A stretch of 64,000 bases of DNA, from the NCBI GenBank assembly GCA_004026145.2, contig CP034975.1, positions 25,565,361-25,629,360 of the forward strand, written 5' to 3'. This DNA is from Takifugu bimaculatus (taxonomy: Eukaryota; Chordata; Actinopteri; Tetraodontiformes; Tetraodontidae). Numbering within the stretch: position 1 is the first letter of the stretch; each line of letters begins with the position of its first letter. Shown in pieces: positions 25,801 to 40,800 of this stretch. The notes beneath the pieces are model-generated. The model had not been told where the DNA came from and did not search any database. It worked only from the letters and a program-made list of their open reading frames with translations. The translations under genes and the position numbers were made by a program.

Positions 25801-28800
25801 CAACCTTGCTGGACCTGGAGAGACTTTGTTTTGTTGGCACATGCTGCCTTCGCCTCCTCAGAGTGTACATCTGTGAGATCTTCCCCATCGCTGGTGAGGA
25901 CACAGTAAAATTAGCAAATCAGTTCTTAAATAGAATATAATAGAATATGCCTGTATTTCTTCTTATACTATTGATTGCACAAAGACATTTCATAGCCATA
26001 TGGAAGGTAAGTCTTGAGCCACTGCAGCTTCAACCATGACTGTCACTGTGGATCCATCGGACCTGTACGCTTTGTGATAGTGGGCGATGCTGGAGCCCCA
26101 TGAGAAAACCCACTCGCATAATAGAGAGCACACAGAATGAGCATACACAATGTCCAATTGTAACTGGGCATCGAAAACCAGGATCTTCTTGGTTCAACCA
26201 CTATGCCAAAGTGCTGCCAAAAATAAAATTAAAATAGTGTAGTTTGCTTCTGCCTGTGCCAGCATATAATTTCTCTGGGACCTCCACATTCCTCCTATAT
26301 TCCAGAAATATGCACATTTGGTTGATTGGGGATTCTCAACTGACCCTTTATGTGAGGGTATTAATGAATGGTGGTTATGTGCTGTTATGAAATGACGACT
26401 TGTCCAAGGTGTGTTATTGCCTCTTACCCACTGATTCTGGGATAGGCTCCAGCATTCCTTGTGGGTCCTGATAATGAATTAATGGTGTTAGCAGAAAGGG
26501 AATGGATTTTCTCATTATGTCCACACATTTTGAATACATTCCAGACATTAAAAATAAAATATTCGTCTTGTTATATCAAAGATAATATTTACAATTAAGA
26601 AATAAGGTGTTTCCCTAAAGATTGCTAGTTTTAGTAATTGCACTTACTCCTGAATGTTGCATTATCTGAAGCAAAATAGCAGCGATTTTCTTCTGTTTCA
26701 CTTATATTCAGCCAGCACCAAAGCTGTGGTGGACGAGTCAAGCAAGCTGGCAGAGTGTGTGGGCAAGACACGCAGCCTACTGAAGAAAATACTATCAGAA
26801 GGAATGGACAACTGCCTGACCAGGCTTGACAATGATCCCCAGGGCTACTTGTCTCAACCATTGACCCTTCTGGAAGCTGTGCTGCAGGAATGCCACAACA
26901 CCTTCACTGCTTGCTTCCATTCTTTCTATCCAACCCCAGCTCTGCAGTGGGCCTGCCTATGTGATCTACTCAACTGCCTTGATCAGGTTTGTATCGGAAT
27001 CTCAAGCTGTTGTTGATACCAGTAAAAATGACTGACTGATTCAGGTCACAGTATTATGATATCTTAATTTTCTTTTTTATTTACCAATATAGTCTTGGTT
27101 TGACAAGGAAAATATTATTCTACCTCAACATAGGTTATGTGTTTAATTAAAAGTCCTCATAACATTGGAGATGTATTCTTGTCTACTCTGTTTTTAGGAC
27201 ATTGCTGAAGCCAATTTCCGGACATCAAGCAGCCGTCTGCTGGCAGCTGTAATGTCAGCTCTGTGCAACACTTCCGTCAAGCTGACATCAATTCTGCCCA
27301 TCGCATATGACGGAGAGGTTCTGCTGCGCTCTCTGGTCAAACAAGTCAGCACAGAGAATGACTCTGCCCTTGCTCACCGCTTCCCCCTGCTGGTGGCCCA
27401 CATGGAGAAACTGAGCCATGTGAGCTTTTGAATGTTGTTTTCATTTGAAAATTGGAGATATGATATGTTGTGCTGGTTTTGATTAAAATACTATTTCATT
27501 TTTTAAAATTTAATTAAATTTTTTGTTAGACGGAGGAAAACCTGATGGGGATGACCAGTTTTCGGGAGGTACTGGAGAAGATGTTGGTGATTGTTGTGCT
27601 GCCTGTGAGGAAGAGTTTGAGGAAGGAGGTGGAGCTGTTTTCTCCACATTTGGTTTCTAACACCTGTGGATTGCTGGCCTCCATTGTTTCTGAGCTCACT
27701 GCCTCTGCTCTGGGTTCCGAGGTAGTAAATGTATACAATACATAAATATTTACTTACTAATAATTGCATATTAATTTTATTCATATTTATTCAGTGAATA
27801 ACTAAATTCTCACTCATAAGTGGCTCTTTCACCTGTCTTGAATCTCATTTATTATCATAATTTTATCTGTTCACATGTTTTTTTAATATTAGTTTATTTA
27901 TTCTTATATTAAAATGTTGCTCACAAAACAATAGTTGGACATTATAATTAACACCATAGTTGTAGTTTTGTTTTCCTTCCAATTTTGTTATTTTTATGGA
28001 GCAAGTACATAGTAAAATTTAATTAACTAATCAACCTAATATTATTGTCCTAAGAGCTGAACAATTTTCTTGCTCCTCTAGGTTGATGGCCTGAACTCGC
28101 TCCACTCTGTGAAAACATCTCCTAACCGGTTTACCAAAACTAGCCAGGGCCGGAGCTGGAACACAGGAAATGGCTCACCAGATGCCATCTGTCTGACGGT
28201 GGACAAGCCAGGTGTTGTGCTGGTTGGCGTCTGTGTGTACGGAGGAGGGGGCATCCACGAATATGAACTAGAAGTGCTCGCTGATGATGTCAGTGATTAT
28301 AATCTGTTTTTCAAATGATTGTTCAAATATTATGTCTATTACAATTATTGACCCGCTATTCTCCCTGTGTAGACGGAGCACCCAGGAGACTCGGCACATT
28401 CACACAGATGGACATCTCTGGAATTAGTGAAGGGCACCTACAGCACTGATGATTCTCCCAGTGATATTTCTGAAATACGACTTGACAAGGCTGTCCCACT
28501 GAAGGTACAGTGTAAGCTTAAAACAATGACATGTTCTGATAACTTACTCTGGTAGTTTTAAACTCTTTTATACTGATTTTGATTTGAATGCATAATCTCG
28601 TGTGACATCATTTGCAGGAGGGAGTAAAGTATGCTGTTCGTCTACGTAACTATGGCAGTAGAACAGCGAATGGGGACGGAGGGATGACAACCATTCAGTG
28701 CTCCGATGGTGTTTCATTTACCTTCAGCACATGTAGCTTGAGCAGCAATGGGACCAATCAGACTAGAGGACAGATTCCACAAATACTCTACTACAGGTAA

Positions 28801-31800
28801 ACCATAAGCCTCTGAAATGTTTCATTTCTCAAGTTTTTTCCTTTCCTGTTTTGAGTTAACATCTTTTTGTGGATAAAGGAGTGAGTACGATGGGGATCTC
28901 CAGTCTCAGCTCCTGAGCAAAGCCAATGAGGAGGACAAGAACTGCAGTAGAGCTCTGTCTGTGGTTAATGCTGTTGTGAGGGCAGCAAAAGATCTGCTTC
29001 ACAGAGCTTTTGCTGTTGATGGTAAGGACAAAAATCTTTTGAAAGTACATCTTTAGTGACAGTTCATGATCTTCAATGTGCTTTCTATTTTTTTCCTCCA
29101 GTGGAAGACATCCCGGAGCTCCTAAGTTCCTCCAGTCTATTTTCTATGCTCTTGCCCCTTATTCTGTCCTACATTGGTCCTGTGGCTGCATCTGTGCCCA
29201 AGGTAGACTCAGGACAAACTCTTAATCTCAACCTGTTGACTTATCTCTTCCCACTTTGGAGTAATAATGCAATTCTGCCTCCTCTTGCTTCAGGCTGCTG
29301 TTGAAGTCTTTGTACTGGTTCAGGATCTGTTACCGGCTGTCTCTGCTCTCAACCAAAAATACGCCCCACCCACCTTCAATCCCAATCAGTCGACTGACAG
29401 CACAACAGGCAACCAGCCTGAGCAGGGCCTCTCGGCCTGTACCACCTCCAACCACTATTCAGTAATCGAAAGTGACCACCCCTACAAACAGGCTAGCATA
29501 ACACAATACAGGGTAAGTTATTCTTTGGCATGACTTCTGTTATCCATGTCCATGGGGCACAGATACTCTCAGGATTCAGTTAGTTTATCTTGTATTTGGC
29601 CTTGCTACAGGTGTCATTTCCGGACTGTGTACGCTGGACCACAATTGAGTTTGACCCGCAGTGTGGTACTGCGCAACCTGAGGATGTCCTGCGTCTGCTT
29701 ATTCCCAACCGTACCCTCCATTTGTCAAACCTGGGGGGCAAACCTTTGATCCACGATACCATCAACACCTGGACTGAACTCAGGAAGTTCTCAGGCTCAA
29801 CTGGCTGGCCAACCTCTGTCCTTGTCCTGCCAGGTAAGAAGGCTGAACATCATTATTGTTGCTGTTCTCTCCACTGAACCACAAGACTTTCAGTTCTCTA
29901 CAAACTCTCAACATATTTGTATGTCCTCTCATTTCAGGAAATGAGCTACTGTTCTCACTGGAAACAGCCTCTGATTATGTCAAAGATGAAAAGGCATGCT
30001 TTTATGGCTTTAAATGTGTAGCAGTGGGTTATGAATTTAACCCTGGCGTTGATGAGGTAAAGAGAATCCATACTGTAATAAATCGATATTGAAATTCACT
30101 GTTTATGTATAAGTGGCATTTGTGTCTGCCCTCTGTGGATCACCTTGCTATTGGATTTCAGGGTCTAATCATGCTTGAGAAAGAGTTGGCGTACCTGGGC
30201 AGTGTGTGTGCTGCAGCTCTGATGAAGAAAGATCTGGCCCTCCCAATTGGTATTGATATTATAAACCTCTGAAAACATAAATAGTACTATAGTCCACAAT
30301 GGCTTTCTGACTTAAACTAATATTGTAATTAAGCTTGCATAAACCATGTGCTAATCTTGTGTATATAAATTCAAGGTAATGAATTGGAGGAGGATCTTGA
30401 GATTTTGGAGGAAGCTTCTCTTCAGGTGACTCAACTTAAAACTTGAAAACATTAAGTCGCTCTTATTATGGTAAAAACTGTTTTATATGCACTGTTCATT
30501 TCTTGAATGTTATTTTTCTCTCACCTCCTGCAGGTGTGTAAATCACATTCAGGGATCCTTGGGAAGGGTCTTGCTTTATCCCACTCCCCAACAATTCTTG
30601 AAGCACTGGAGGGAAATCTACCCCTGCACCTCCAAACCAATGAACACTCTTTCCTTGAGGACTTCATTACCTGTGTGCAGAACTCAAGTGGAGGGCGTCT
30701 TGCCAGGTAAAACATAATGAAGGGTGTCTGACAAAGAGCAAAGTATGAGCTGATTGTTTTTGTTGTGACATTTTTGATAGAAATCACTAAAAATGTCATT
30801 TAATGTCACCTAGGTGGCTGCAGCCTGACTCTTATGCAGATCCCCAGAAGACATCACTGATCTTGAACAAGGATGACATACGCTGTGGGTGGCCAGCCAC
30901 TGTGGTTGTACAGACCAAAGACCAGTATGGAGATGTGGTGCATGTCCCTAATATGAAAGTGAGAAGAAGTCACTCTTTCTGCATTTAAGCGTTCTATATT
31001 TCCTGGACCTTAAATAGTCGAAGGAGCAGCTTTAGAGTTTAAGTACCATCTTTGTGCTTTATCTTTGGCATCATAGGTGGAGGTCAAGGCTGTTCCTGTG
31101 TCACAGAAGAAGTCAGTGCAGCCTGATAATGTGAAAAAGCTCCAACGGCTCCCTGGAAACTCCTCACCTTCCTCCTCTGGTCCTGATCTCACTTTTGGAG
31201 GTTTGCCAACCCCCAAGCTGGAAGCCACCTATGAGCCAGTGATTGTGAAAGAGGCTCGATATATTGCTATTACAATGATGAAGGTCAGCCTTGTGTAGTT
31301 CACTTTATATCACATTTGCTTTCATTTAAAGTTTTGACACCTATTAGACAGGTGGGAGCTATTTTTGGGAGGGTTCCTTCTGCAGCCACTGTAAAAAATA
31401 TTTATTGAGAAAACCTTTTGTGCTTGCTATGCACAAAAAGGAAAAATATATTTATGGATGAGTTCTGGGCAAGGAAAAAGTCTAAATACCAGACCAAGTA
31501 AGAAAGAAAAGCAATCAGAATTAAAGATTATGAATGAATTAATCAAACACTGGTGTTTTTTTAAGAAGAAGGTTTTTTTCCTCAGTATATCATAGTTTTT
31601 AATTTCCATATGGGCTGTTGTTTTTCAGGCATATGAAAACTACTCCTTTGAAGAGCTGCGCTTTGCTTCACCTACACCAAAGAGGTAAGTGAAATAATAC
31701 AAAGAGAAAAATTATCTGCTCGGATTCTTTTTAATTAATGGCCACTTCCCACAGACCCAGTGAGAATATGCTGATTCGTGCCAACACAGATGGAACCTAC

Positions 31801-34800
31801 AGTGCCAACTGGACCCCAGGAGCTGTGGGACTTTATACAATCCATGTCACCATTGACGGCATTGAAATAGGTATGTCAGTGTATCTATAAGAGTCTTTTT
31901 CACAATCTGATAATGGCCAACAAGGGGGAACTGTAACAACTTTGCTTGTTGCTGCATCTTTAAATGCGTTTGCAGTGTAACACAGCAGAATACACTCTTT
32001 TCTATTTTAGATGCTGGTTTGGAGGTCGAAGTCAAAGACCCGCCCAAAGGCATGATACCACCTGGCACTCAGATGGTCAAACCAAAGGCTGAACCTCAGC
32101 CTAGTAAGGTGAGCAATTCATCACTTCATAAACAGAAAGGTTCATCTAGCTGCTGCTGAAAACGAGGCTTAAGTGTCAGCTTTGGTTGTGTCTTTGTGTG
32201 CATCTGGACGCATACTCGTCTTCACTCTAGTTGAACGAGTTCAGTCTCTTGTGTCTTACTCCACTTTTTCTCTTCTATCATTTCCTGCTGTTAACAAACT
32301 CTGTCTTACCTTTGCTTCTCTCAGGTCCGCAAATTTGTGTCCAAGGACAGTGCTGGTCTGCGTGTGCGTAGTCACCCCTCCCTGCAGAGTGATCAGATAG
32401 GTGTAGTGCATGTTAATGGCACCATCACTTTCATTGATGAGGTAATTGACTCCAGAGGAATTATCCCAGTTAGTAAGATTGAAAAAGACAACTTTTTTTT
32501 TCCACATCCAAAACGTTTTAGTTTTCTAGCCTTGTGAACGTCCTTTTTTGAAACATATCTTTAAAATTGTGATCAATTTTACATCTACAATTGAATTGAA
32601 AATTAAAATTATATAGGTTATTATGAAGTAATTACCTCATGGTTGTGCTTGTAGTATTTTGCACTTTTCCGTTCAGCACATTATCTTCAATCCACGCTTC
32701 AGTAACACAACTGGAAACTGGGCCAATAACTCTAATCACCACAATAAAAAGATCAACCTAACCTCAGATCTGATGTATGGGTGTACCTATGTTCATTGCT
32801 CTGTTTCTGTGCCTATAGATTCACAATGATGATGGTGTATGGCTCAGGCTAAATGATGAGACAGTGAAGAAGTATGTTCCAAGCATGAATGGGTACACGG
32901 AAGCTTGGTGCCTCTCTTTTAACCAGCATTTGGGCAGGACCCTCTTGGTCCCAGCTGATGTAAGTAGAAGAGAGCCTGGTGGGTAGTCTGTATGTTTAAT
33001 AAAGACAAATACCTCTGTTTAATTGGTAAAAGCCAAAGAGCTTTTTGTTTAAGAGTAGTAGCATTTAAAGGACTTGGACATCGGACCTGCAAATGAACAC
33101 AGTGCATGGTACATTGAGAAATTCAGTCTGTTAAAGCCTTTTTTGCATGAAATGTCCATATGAGCAAAAGGAATACCATTTATTTTACTAACACACTGCA
33201 AAAGAATAGTAGTTTGGAGTGTGCATGCATTGCAACTCTTGTTTGAAGGCCCTCAACATGGCTCAGTTTTAATCACAGCCCTCACAAGTACTCACAACCT
33301 AATATTGTTTAAGTACTGCTTTGGTATAATACAGTACCTGTATTCTAACAATCAGATGAACTCCAATGCATGACTTGACAGATGCTGGAAAAGGTGTTTA
33401 AAAACTCTTTTGTCTTGGTGAAGTTGATTGGTCTGCATTGTGGAATCTTTTTTTCACCACTGCCTCTTAGTCACAGTTCATAAACACAGAATGCATCATG
33501 GGGCTCCAAGGGTTTCTTCTCATTTTGCTCCATGCCTCAATAACCACCAAAATACAAATGAATCTGGCTGGGTTTATTTATGAAATAATACCATGGTAAC
33601 AGGGAATTTGATGTTCGAATCCAGGTGGTTTTCTGTCATGAAGCAGCTGCTCCACAGTTACTTTCTATAGGTAATAGTGTCTATATGGTCCTACAATTCC
33701 ATATTTGCATTGGGATGCTATAAATGCTTAAAGGCTTCCATGTAAGGTCTCTGAACAGCATGGCACACTACATCACCCCAGTGGGAGAATTTTTTTGGAA
33801 GTTTCGAGTTGGGAAGTTTCTATGGCTATTGTGGTTGTATTATATTTATAAATAATGACCCTACTCTTTGATAAGTGTTGAAAAGGCTATGTATATGGCT
33901 TCAGTTCTTCATGGCCTCCCTTTTTTTTTAATCAGTTTTGAACAAATTATTTGAGTAGCCTCACAAAATCCGACTGTCTTCATTTTCTCGATCTGCAATA
34001 AGGACTGTTGCAGGAAATTCCAAAGGAGTCGGTCTAAAATATGTTGGTCTTCCAAAAAAATAAAAGCGCATTTTCCCCCATCATGTTTTCTCTTCTCTCA
34101 AGCCAACTGTTACTTCTTGACTGTCTTACAATCTGTTGCTCAGAGTGTCTTTAACGCTAGCCAAGGAGTCAGGGATTTGGGATTGTTGTCGTGGACTCCC
34201 TTAACTGTATTCCCACCACAGGTGAGTCGTGTGAGGGAAGAAAAACATCGCAGTACTGCAGCATAGCTTATGTTACTTTTCATCTTGAACCCCTTTTCAG
34301 TCTGCGCTCATTGTCACAATCGCTGTTAAAACATGCGTACGCCCATGAACCACAGTTGCATGGTTAAGTGTCGTAATGATTTATTTGTATGGTAATTTGT
34401 TGTCGGTGCTGACCGTTTGGTATACACCTGCAGTGATCACCATTTGGAATTTAATTTATTTAAGCTTGTGTGTTGCATGTGCGTACTGTCAAATAAGAGC
34501 CAGTCTGTTTTTGTTTAAAAGGCCTCTGATATATTTTCTACTCCTGAGTCATAGCATGCCTCCCTGACTCTACTGACTGTGTGCATTTTCCTTTCTATGA
34601 CTGCATCCATTGTCTAATGGTCATTTGATTGTCACTGGAGAGGAGGAGGGGTGGGGACTTGTAGCAGCATTACTTTTAAAGATGATTTTCCCTTCATGTC
34701 ATGTGATATACAAAACAAGAATACTTGGAAAAAAAAACTTGACACCATACATTTAAGATGGGACAGTGAGTAATCTACATCTCCTGCATGTTCACTTATG

Positions 34801-37800
34801 TGTAAAAATTAAACATCTCTATGATACAGACTAGACAAAGTAAAAACTATGAATTACTACATGATTGAATTAAGGCACAATGTCCTGCCTTGAGATTTTA
34901 GCTGTACATGAATTAGCAAATGCTGTCAGTCTTCAGTGCTTCTGTTCTCGTCTAGAAGCCATTCCCAAAATATTTACTGCATAAAAGGTTTTCAAATCTG
35001 TAGTGGTGATTGTTTTAAAAATGTTTTACTTGAAATATAAAAGGTTTTTCTTCGATGTCAATATCAATCTCCCAATGCGGTGTTTTCTACAGCACTGACC
35101 TTTTAAATACCCCCTTCCGAAACAATTAATGGTTCCATATTATGTTATGACTCAGCATTTCTGCAGCCTTCCTTCATCTTACTGTGCTTTTAGCCCTGAT
35201 CTGTACTCTTAACTCTTGCAGGAAGTCAAGGGCCAATCAGAGGACAACATAAAGGAGGTGAGCAGCTGCCCTTCCCATGATGCCCCCATTCGGGTGCAAG
35301 ACAGGGCAGGGCAGGGCGGCCCAGGGATTTATCAGGTAGTGAAGACTGGCCCCTCTGGTCACAACATCAGAAGCTGTCCAAACCTTAGGGGTATCCCCAT
35401 TGGAATGTTAGTTCTTGGCAACAAGGTCAAGGCCATAGGCGAGGTACGCACTCCCCCCAAATAATGCAACGTTTTTTTTTGTGGCAGGGTTTAGATTGAT
35501 GATTTGAAAAATCACATATTTTGTTGCTGGTAACGCTGTGTCATAATTCCCTGAGCTTTAAAAACCTTGGTTGTCTTCAAATGAACTGACATTTAATATC
35601 ACTAATTTCTCAATCTAACGCATGTACGTTAATTCTGTCCGGGTGCGGATTAGTATTCTGTATCTTGCTGCCCGTCGAGCTCATGCCAACTTCTGTCGCT
35701 GCAACATTTTCACCTGCTTCCTACTAATTCTGGTCTAATGAGGTCACTGCAGTTTCAGGGTGTCGCATTCAGACATTTCAAGACTTCTAAGTGGAAGTCA
35801 GAATGCTGGAGCCTTCTTGTGCCTTTGCTGTATCTTTCTTACACTTTTGTCAGTCTTGTCAGCCACTTTGAACTGTGCAAGTTTTCTTTTGGCCTGGTGC
35901 TCGTGGAGCCTCCCCTCTTTTGGATATGGCCTCTCATTGCCTGCTGTGGTGTGTCATGCTGTTCAGTTATTCTCTTCTCAACCTGTACTGGAGTGCCTTG
36001 TTTGGATCTCAGAGGTGCCTTCTGCACATACTAATACTTTCATCTATGTCTTTGTCCAAAAAATATACGATATTTCAGGAATTTGAGAAAAACAACCTCA
36101 TGCATTAACCTTTCAATAAGCTACCTCTTTCTTATAGTAAGTTTTTTTGTTTAAATTTTTCATATGAGCTATATCAGTTTTGTCCTGCAGTGTCCGAAAA
36201 TCAAATTCACATGATCTACTACTGTGGATTTTGTATGTGTCAATCAGATTAATGGAATGTTTGCATGTCATTGATCAACTGTAATGGAGTGTGTGTTGTG
36301 CTGTAATAACGCAGGTGGCTGTCTCCGTAGCTACGGGTTGACAAAGTGTGTAAATGTCTTGACTATGACCTTGTTCCCTGAGTGTAGATAAAGAGTGTTG
36401 TTTGTGTATCAGGTGGTCAACTCAGAGGGGTCCTGGGTACAGTTGGATAAGAACAGTGTAGTGGAGTTCTGTGAGAGTGATGAAGGAGAGGCCTGGTCAC
36501 TGGCAAGAGACCGTGGTGGAAATCAGTATCTTCGCCATGATGATGGTAAACTACACTAAACAAAAGGGGAGAATTTGTTGCGCTCAAAACAATTTGCAAG
36601 TTTTGTGATTAAATTTGCTTTTACAGAACAAGTACTGGTAGAGCATGGGGCACAGACTCCACCACCCAGCCCCTTTTCTGTGCACGCCTTCAACAGCCCC
36701 GCAACGTCTAATGGAGCGCAGGGCTTCGACTATGGGCTCTCCAACAATAAAGGTGAGGCTAGCTTGGTGTAAAGTGGGTTTAAAGAATAGTTGATTGAAT
36801 TGAATAAATATAGTTTCATCAGTAGTCATTGGTCATTTTAGTGTTCAACTCTTTAATAAAAAAACCCCATTGAATTTCTTAATCTTCTCCCTTCACTATT
36901 CTTTACAGTGTGTCAAAGTTTATCCACCAGCTTCTCTGTGTATTTTATTCATGCATTCTTGCTTTTTTTTAAATCTGCAGCCTAACATCTTTGCAATGTT
37001 AGGCATATTTCTCCAGATGCATGTGCCAATTAAAACTACTCAATGCTCTCTTCTGTTGTTGGTGTTTTGGTATAACCTTACACCATTACACCAACAACAG
37101 GCCCCGGAATATGTGTTTGTGATTGCACCCATTCACTTTTGTTGCTGTAAATTAGCAACAAAAGATCTCCTACTACCACTGTGCTTCTTGTCATTGTAGA
37201 AGAAAGCTTTATTGTTGCATTTCAGCAAATGACCGCAGACTCTCTTAACCTCATATAGTATGTGTCTGCACTAGATAGATCACAAATCTCTTTTTTCATG
37301 CTAAATTCAATAAGCCTTACAAATGTCTGGAGACTGATGGAGATATCCCTGAATATGTTTATTTCACAGAAAGCTAATAGCGTATTATGCCTTCACTACT
37401 ACACATTATAATTAGAAATTTGCAATCTATGCAGCGTCACACAGTATTCAAATTGCCGAAGTTGGAATACTTTCACAAGTTTTTCCTTGTTTCATTACAG
37501 TTTTTTTTTTAAAAACTATAGCCCATTTTCCTAAAGGAAATACAATGTTGCAAGTCACACACATTGTTTATACGTGGTCTTTGCAACTGCAAACTGTATA
37601 TGAGCCATCAGATTGAGGGATTTAATTAAGTTACATCTGTGGGTTGGAGGTATGAGGTTACCTTCTAGATGAATTATGACCCAACTCTCTGAGCCGACCA
37701 AAGAAGAGATGTCCTTACAAGTCCATAGTTTAGACTGAAGATTTCATTAATTTAAGATTGATTCATAGAAGATAAATTCTGAATGACCCTCACCCCCACT

Positions 37801-40800
37801 GAAAACCTCAAGCCGTATCATAAGCCGTAGTTTCCCCATCCTCTGTGTCCATTTCTGCAGGTGACCGGTTGAGTGCCATACTGAATTCCATTCAGTCTGG
37901 GCCATTTCTCCCAGCTGCTCCCTCTTCCTCTGTATTTGAACAAGCCGCCCAACCTCCTTCCTCCTCCTCCTCCTCCTCCTCCTCTTCCTCCTCCCTTGTC
38001 CACAGCCCATTTGTGTTTGGACAGTCCCCCTCCCAACTGTCACAGCCACAACCACAGCTTCTGAGTAAGTCTGTTTGACAGTGCTTGGTTGCACAGTTGT
38101 TCATCATTTCCCCTCCAGTATTTTTTTTTCTGGTTCGTTTTGTATTAATTTTGCCTTCTGAAGATTCTGAGGAGAGCAGGAATGAAGTGTGACATATAAC
38201 AGTGTGTGTGATATAGCGTGCTGCAATATCCCTCGGATGTCCTTAACAAACCCTCATGTCTCATACCACATGTAGAGCAAACTAGTTAGGTGAGGATGCA
38301 CTGGCAGGTGCATTTGAATTTGCTTTTTAATGCTTAAACTGGACTAATTATCTATATAACAAAATACATTTTGGCCATGTAGTGAATAATAAGATAAGGT
38401 GCGTCCTCTGTCTGTCAGCTGTGTTCCTTCATTATCATTTGCACATCCTCTATCAGCCAGCCCAGCGCATAATTGCAAATAAAAACACCATCAACTAGTT
38501 TGACTACGATTGAGTTCACAGTAATATTGACAGAGATTACAACATATTCATCATCATGGCCATCATCAGACCTCCAGCTGTCTAAACAATCCAAACAGCC
38601 TCTCTATTCTACTGCTTATTCAGGTGCACAAATTATCTCAGGTTCTGGAATTTCTGCTACTATACCTTTACAAGTCTTTAGTTTCTGTACCTCTTTTGAT
38701 CTTCCCAGAATGGTTTTGTTGGTCTCTAAAGGTCTTTAATTGACCTCATAGCTTGTGCTCTCTTATTTCTCCTCTGTGTGGTGGTTCCTTTGCATTCCAT
38801 GGCTCGTTTGTTTACTTGCTTCACTATTTCCGCTGTAGATGGTTCATCACGCAACCTTGCTTCTCGTGAGCGTGTGCACAAAAACAGTGTGTCCACGGCT
38901 GGGCATGGTACTGCTCTCTCATCTGTCGCTCTAAGGCAAAAGGGTGGGTAATCACAGCTTGCAAGCCTCCCTCAGTCAGAACTGAGGGATGGCAGCAATT
39001 CAGTAATATCAAAAGTTTACTTTTTTTTAGTAAAATCAAAACATTTTGTAGGATCAATTTAAAAATATGAAGTTAAATAAGAAATTTGGATGTGAATTTT
39101 GAACATAGCTGCAACTGTACGGTTTGGACCTTAAATGACAAAGCTGCTAATTTCTTGTCTTGGCTTCATTCCGTTAAGGTCAGGACTGGGCTGGAATCCA
39201 TCTTTCACTAGCTCATCCATGATTGTCAAGCTACCATTTCCATATCAGTATTTACTTGCTAAAAGCTGTGGCTGAAACACCCAGCTAGTCAAACACATTT
39301 CTTGCCTTTGGGATTCTTTTTTGTCTTTCAAGTGTTCTATTCATTTGGTCTTGTGCTTTCATCAACATTATATTATTTTGTTTGCATGATCTGTAATTGT
39401 AGATTTGGAGGTATTTCTAAATGATACCTTTTATTGAATTGAATTGTACATTATAAACTTATAGGTGAACAAGGAAACGTGACCTCTGGTACTCGCCCCA
39501 TTTCCCCAGCCTCCAAACACCGGCAAGAAAATCGTTTGCCAAAACAAGAGAGTCGGGGAATTCGCTCATCTGACCAGACCAGAGTAAAGGCAGGGGATGG
39601 AGGACTCTCGGCCAGTGAAGCCCTCATCCTTCGGTCTGACACAGCCAAATTGAGGTCTGACTCCCACAGCCGTTCTCACTCTCCGAACCACAATACTCTG
39701 CAAGCCCTTAAAGCAGATGGGAGAACGCCAGGACTTCGCACCGACTCCCCAAACCCTAGCTCTCGCTCCTCTTCGCCCAAGCAAAAAATGGTGTCCTCTT
39801 CAGGCAGGTCTAGTCCATCCAGCACCTCCTCCCAGAACTCACCTTCAGCACACCATGACAAAAACCTGCAACCTAAACTTAGTCCCTCATCCAAAGCTCA
39901 CCTCGACCCACCCAGAGAGAGATCCAAATCAGATTCATACACTCTAGATCCAGATACACTTAGAAAGAAGAAGATTCCACTGACGGAGCCTCTTAGGGGC
40001 AGGTCCACCTCACCAAAACCTAAGCTATCACCTAAAGATCCAAACAAAGGAGTGATCGCTAACATAGAGAACCGTGTTCCTTCTCCACATGTGACCCAAG
40101 AGAACCTTCACAGTGAAGTTGTTGAAGTGTGCACCTCTAGCACTCTTCTCTCTGAGGATGGCAATGATGAGAATATAGAGGTCCATAATGCTGACGAAGG
40201 CTCCTGTAAGGTACATTTTAGCATTGGCAAAGCCCCTGTCAAAGAGGAAATCGAGAGCCGGTCTTCACCCAAAGTCAGCCGCAAAACCTCCAGTCGACAC
40301 ACACGACCTAAGAAGGACAAATCTGGACCTCTGTTCAAAGGGGAGAGTACATCCCGAGTCACAGAACCGGTAAAACAGGCCATGTCACCATCTGTGGCAG
40401 AATGTGCAAGAGCAGTCTTTGCAGCATTCCTTTGGCATGAAGGCATTGTCCATGATGCAATGGCCTGCTCATCTTTCCTCAAGTTTAACCCAGACTTAAC
40501 CAAAGAGCACGCCCCCATCCGTAGCTCTCTAGGAGGACAAGGTTCTGAGGAGAAAGAGAGCAAATTAAAGAATCGCCACTCTTTAGAGATCTCCTCTGCA
40601 CTTAATATGTTTAACATTGCTCCACATGGGCCAGACATTTCCAAAATGGGAAGCATAAACAAAAACAAAGTGCTCTCCATGCTGAAAGAACCTCCACTGC
40701 CTGAAAAGTGTGAAGACGGGAAGGGGGAAGCCATTTCCTATGAGGCAACTTCCCATTCGTCCATGAGAGCAAAATCAATCTTGCCATTGACATTACAACA

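Noticed and set aside
37747..38107. Minus-strand Glu/Arg/Gly-rich open frames
   Set aside because: They arise from the reverse complement of the TCC repeat in mycbp2 exon 55.
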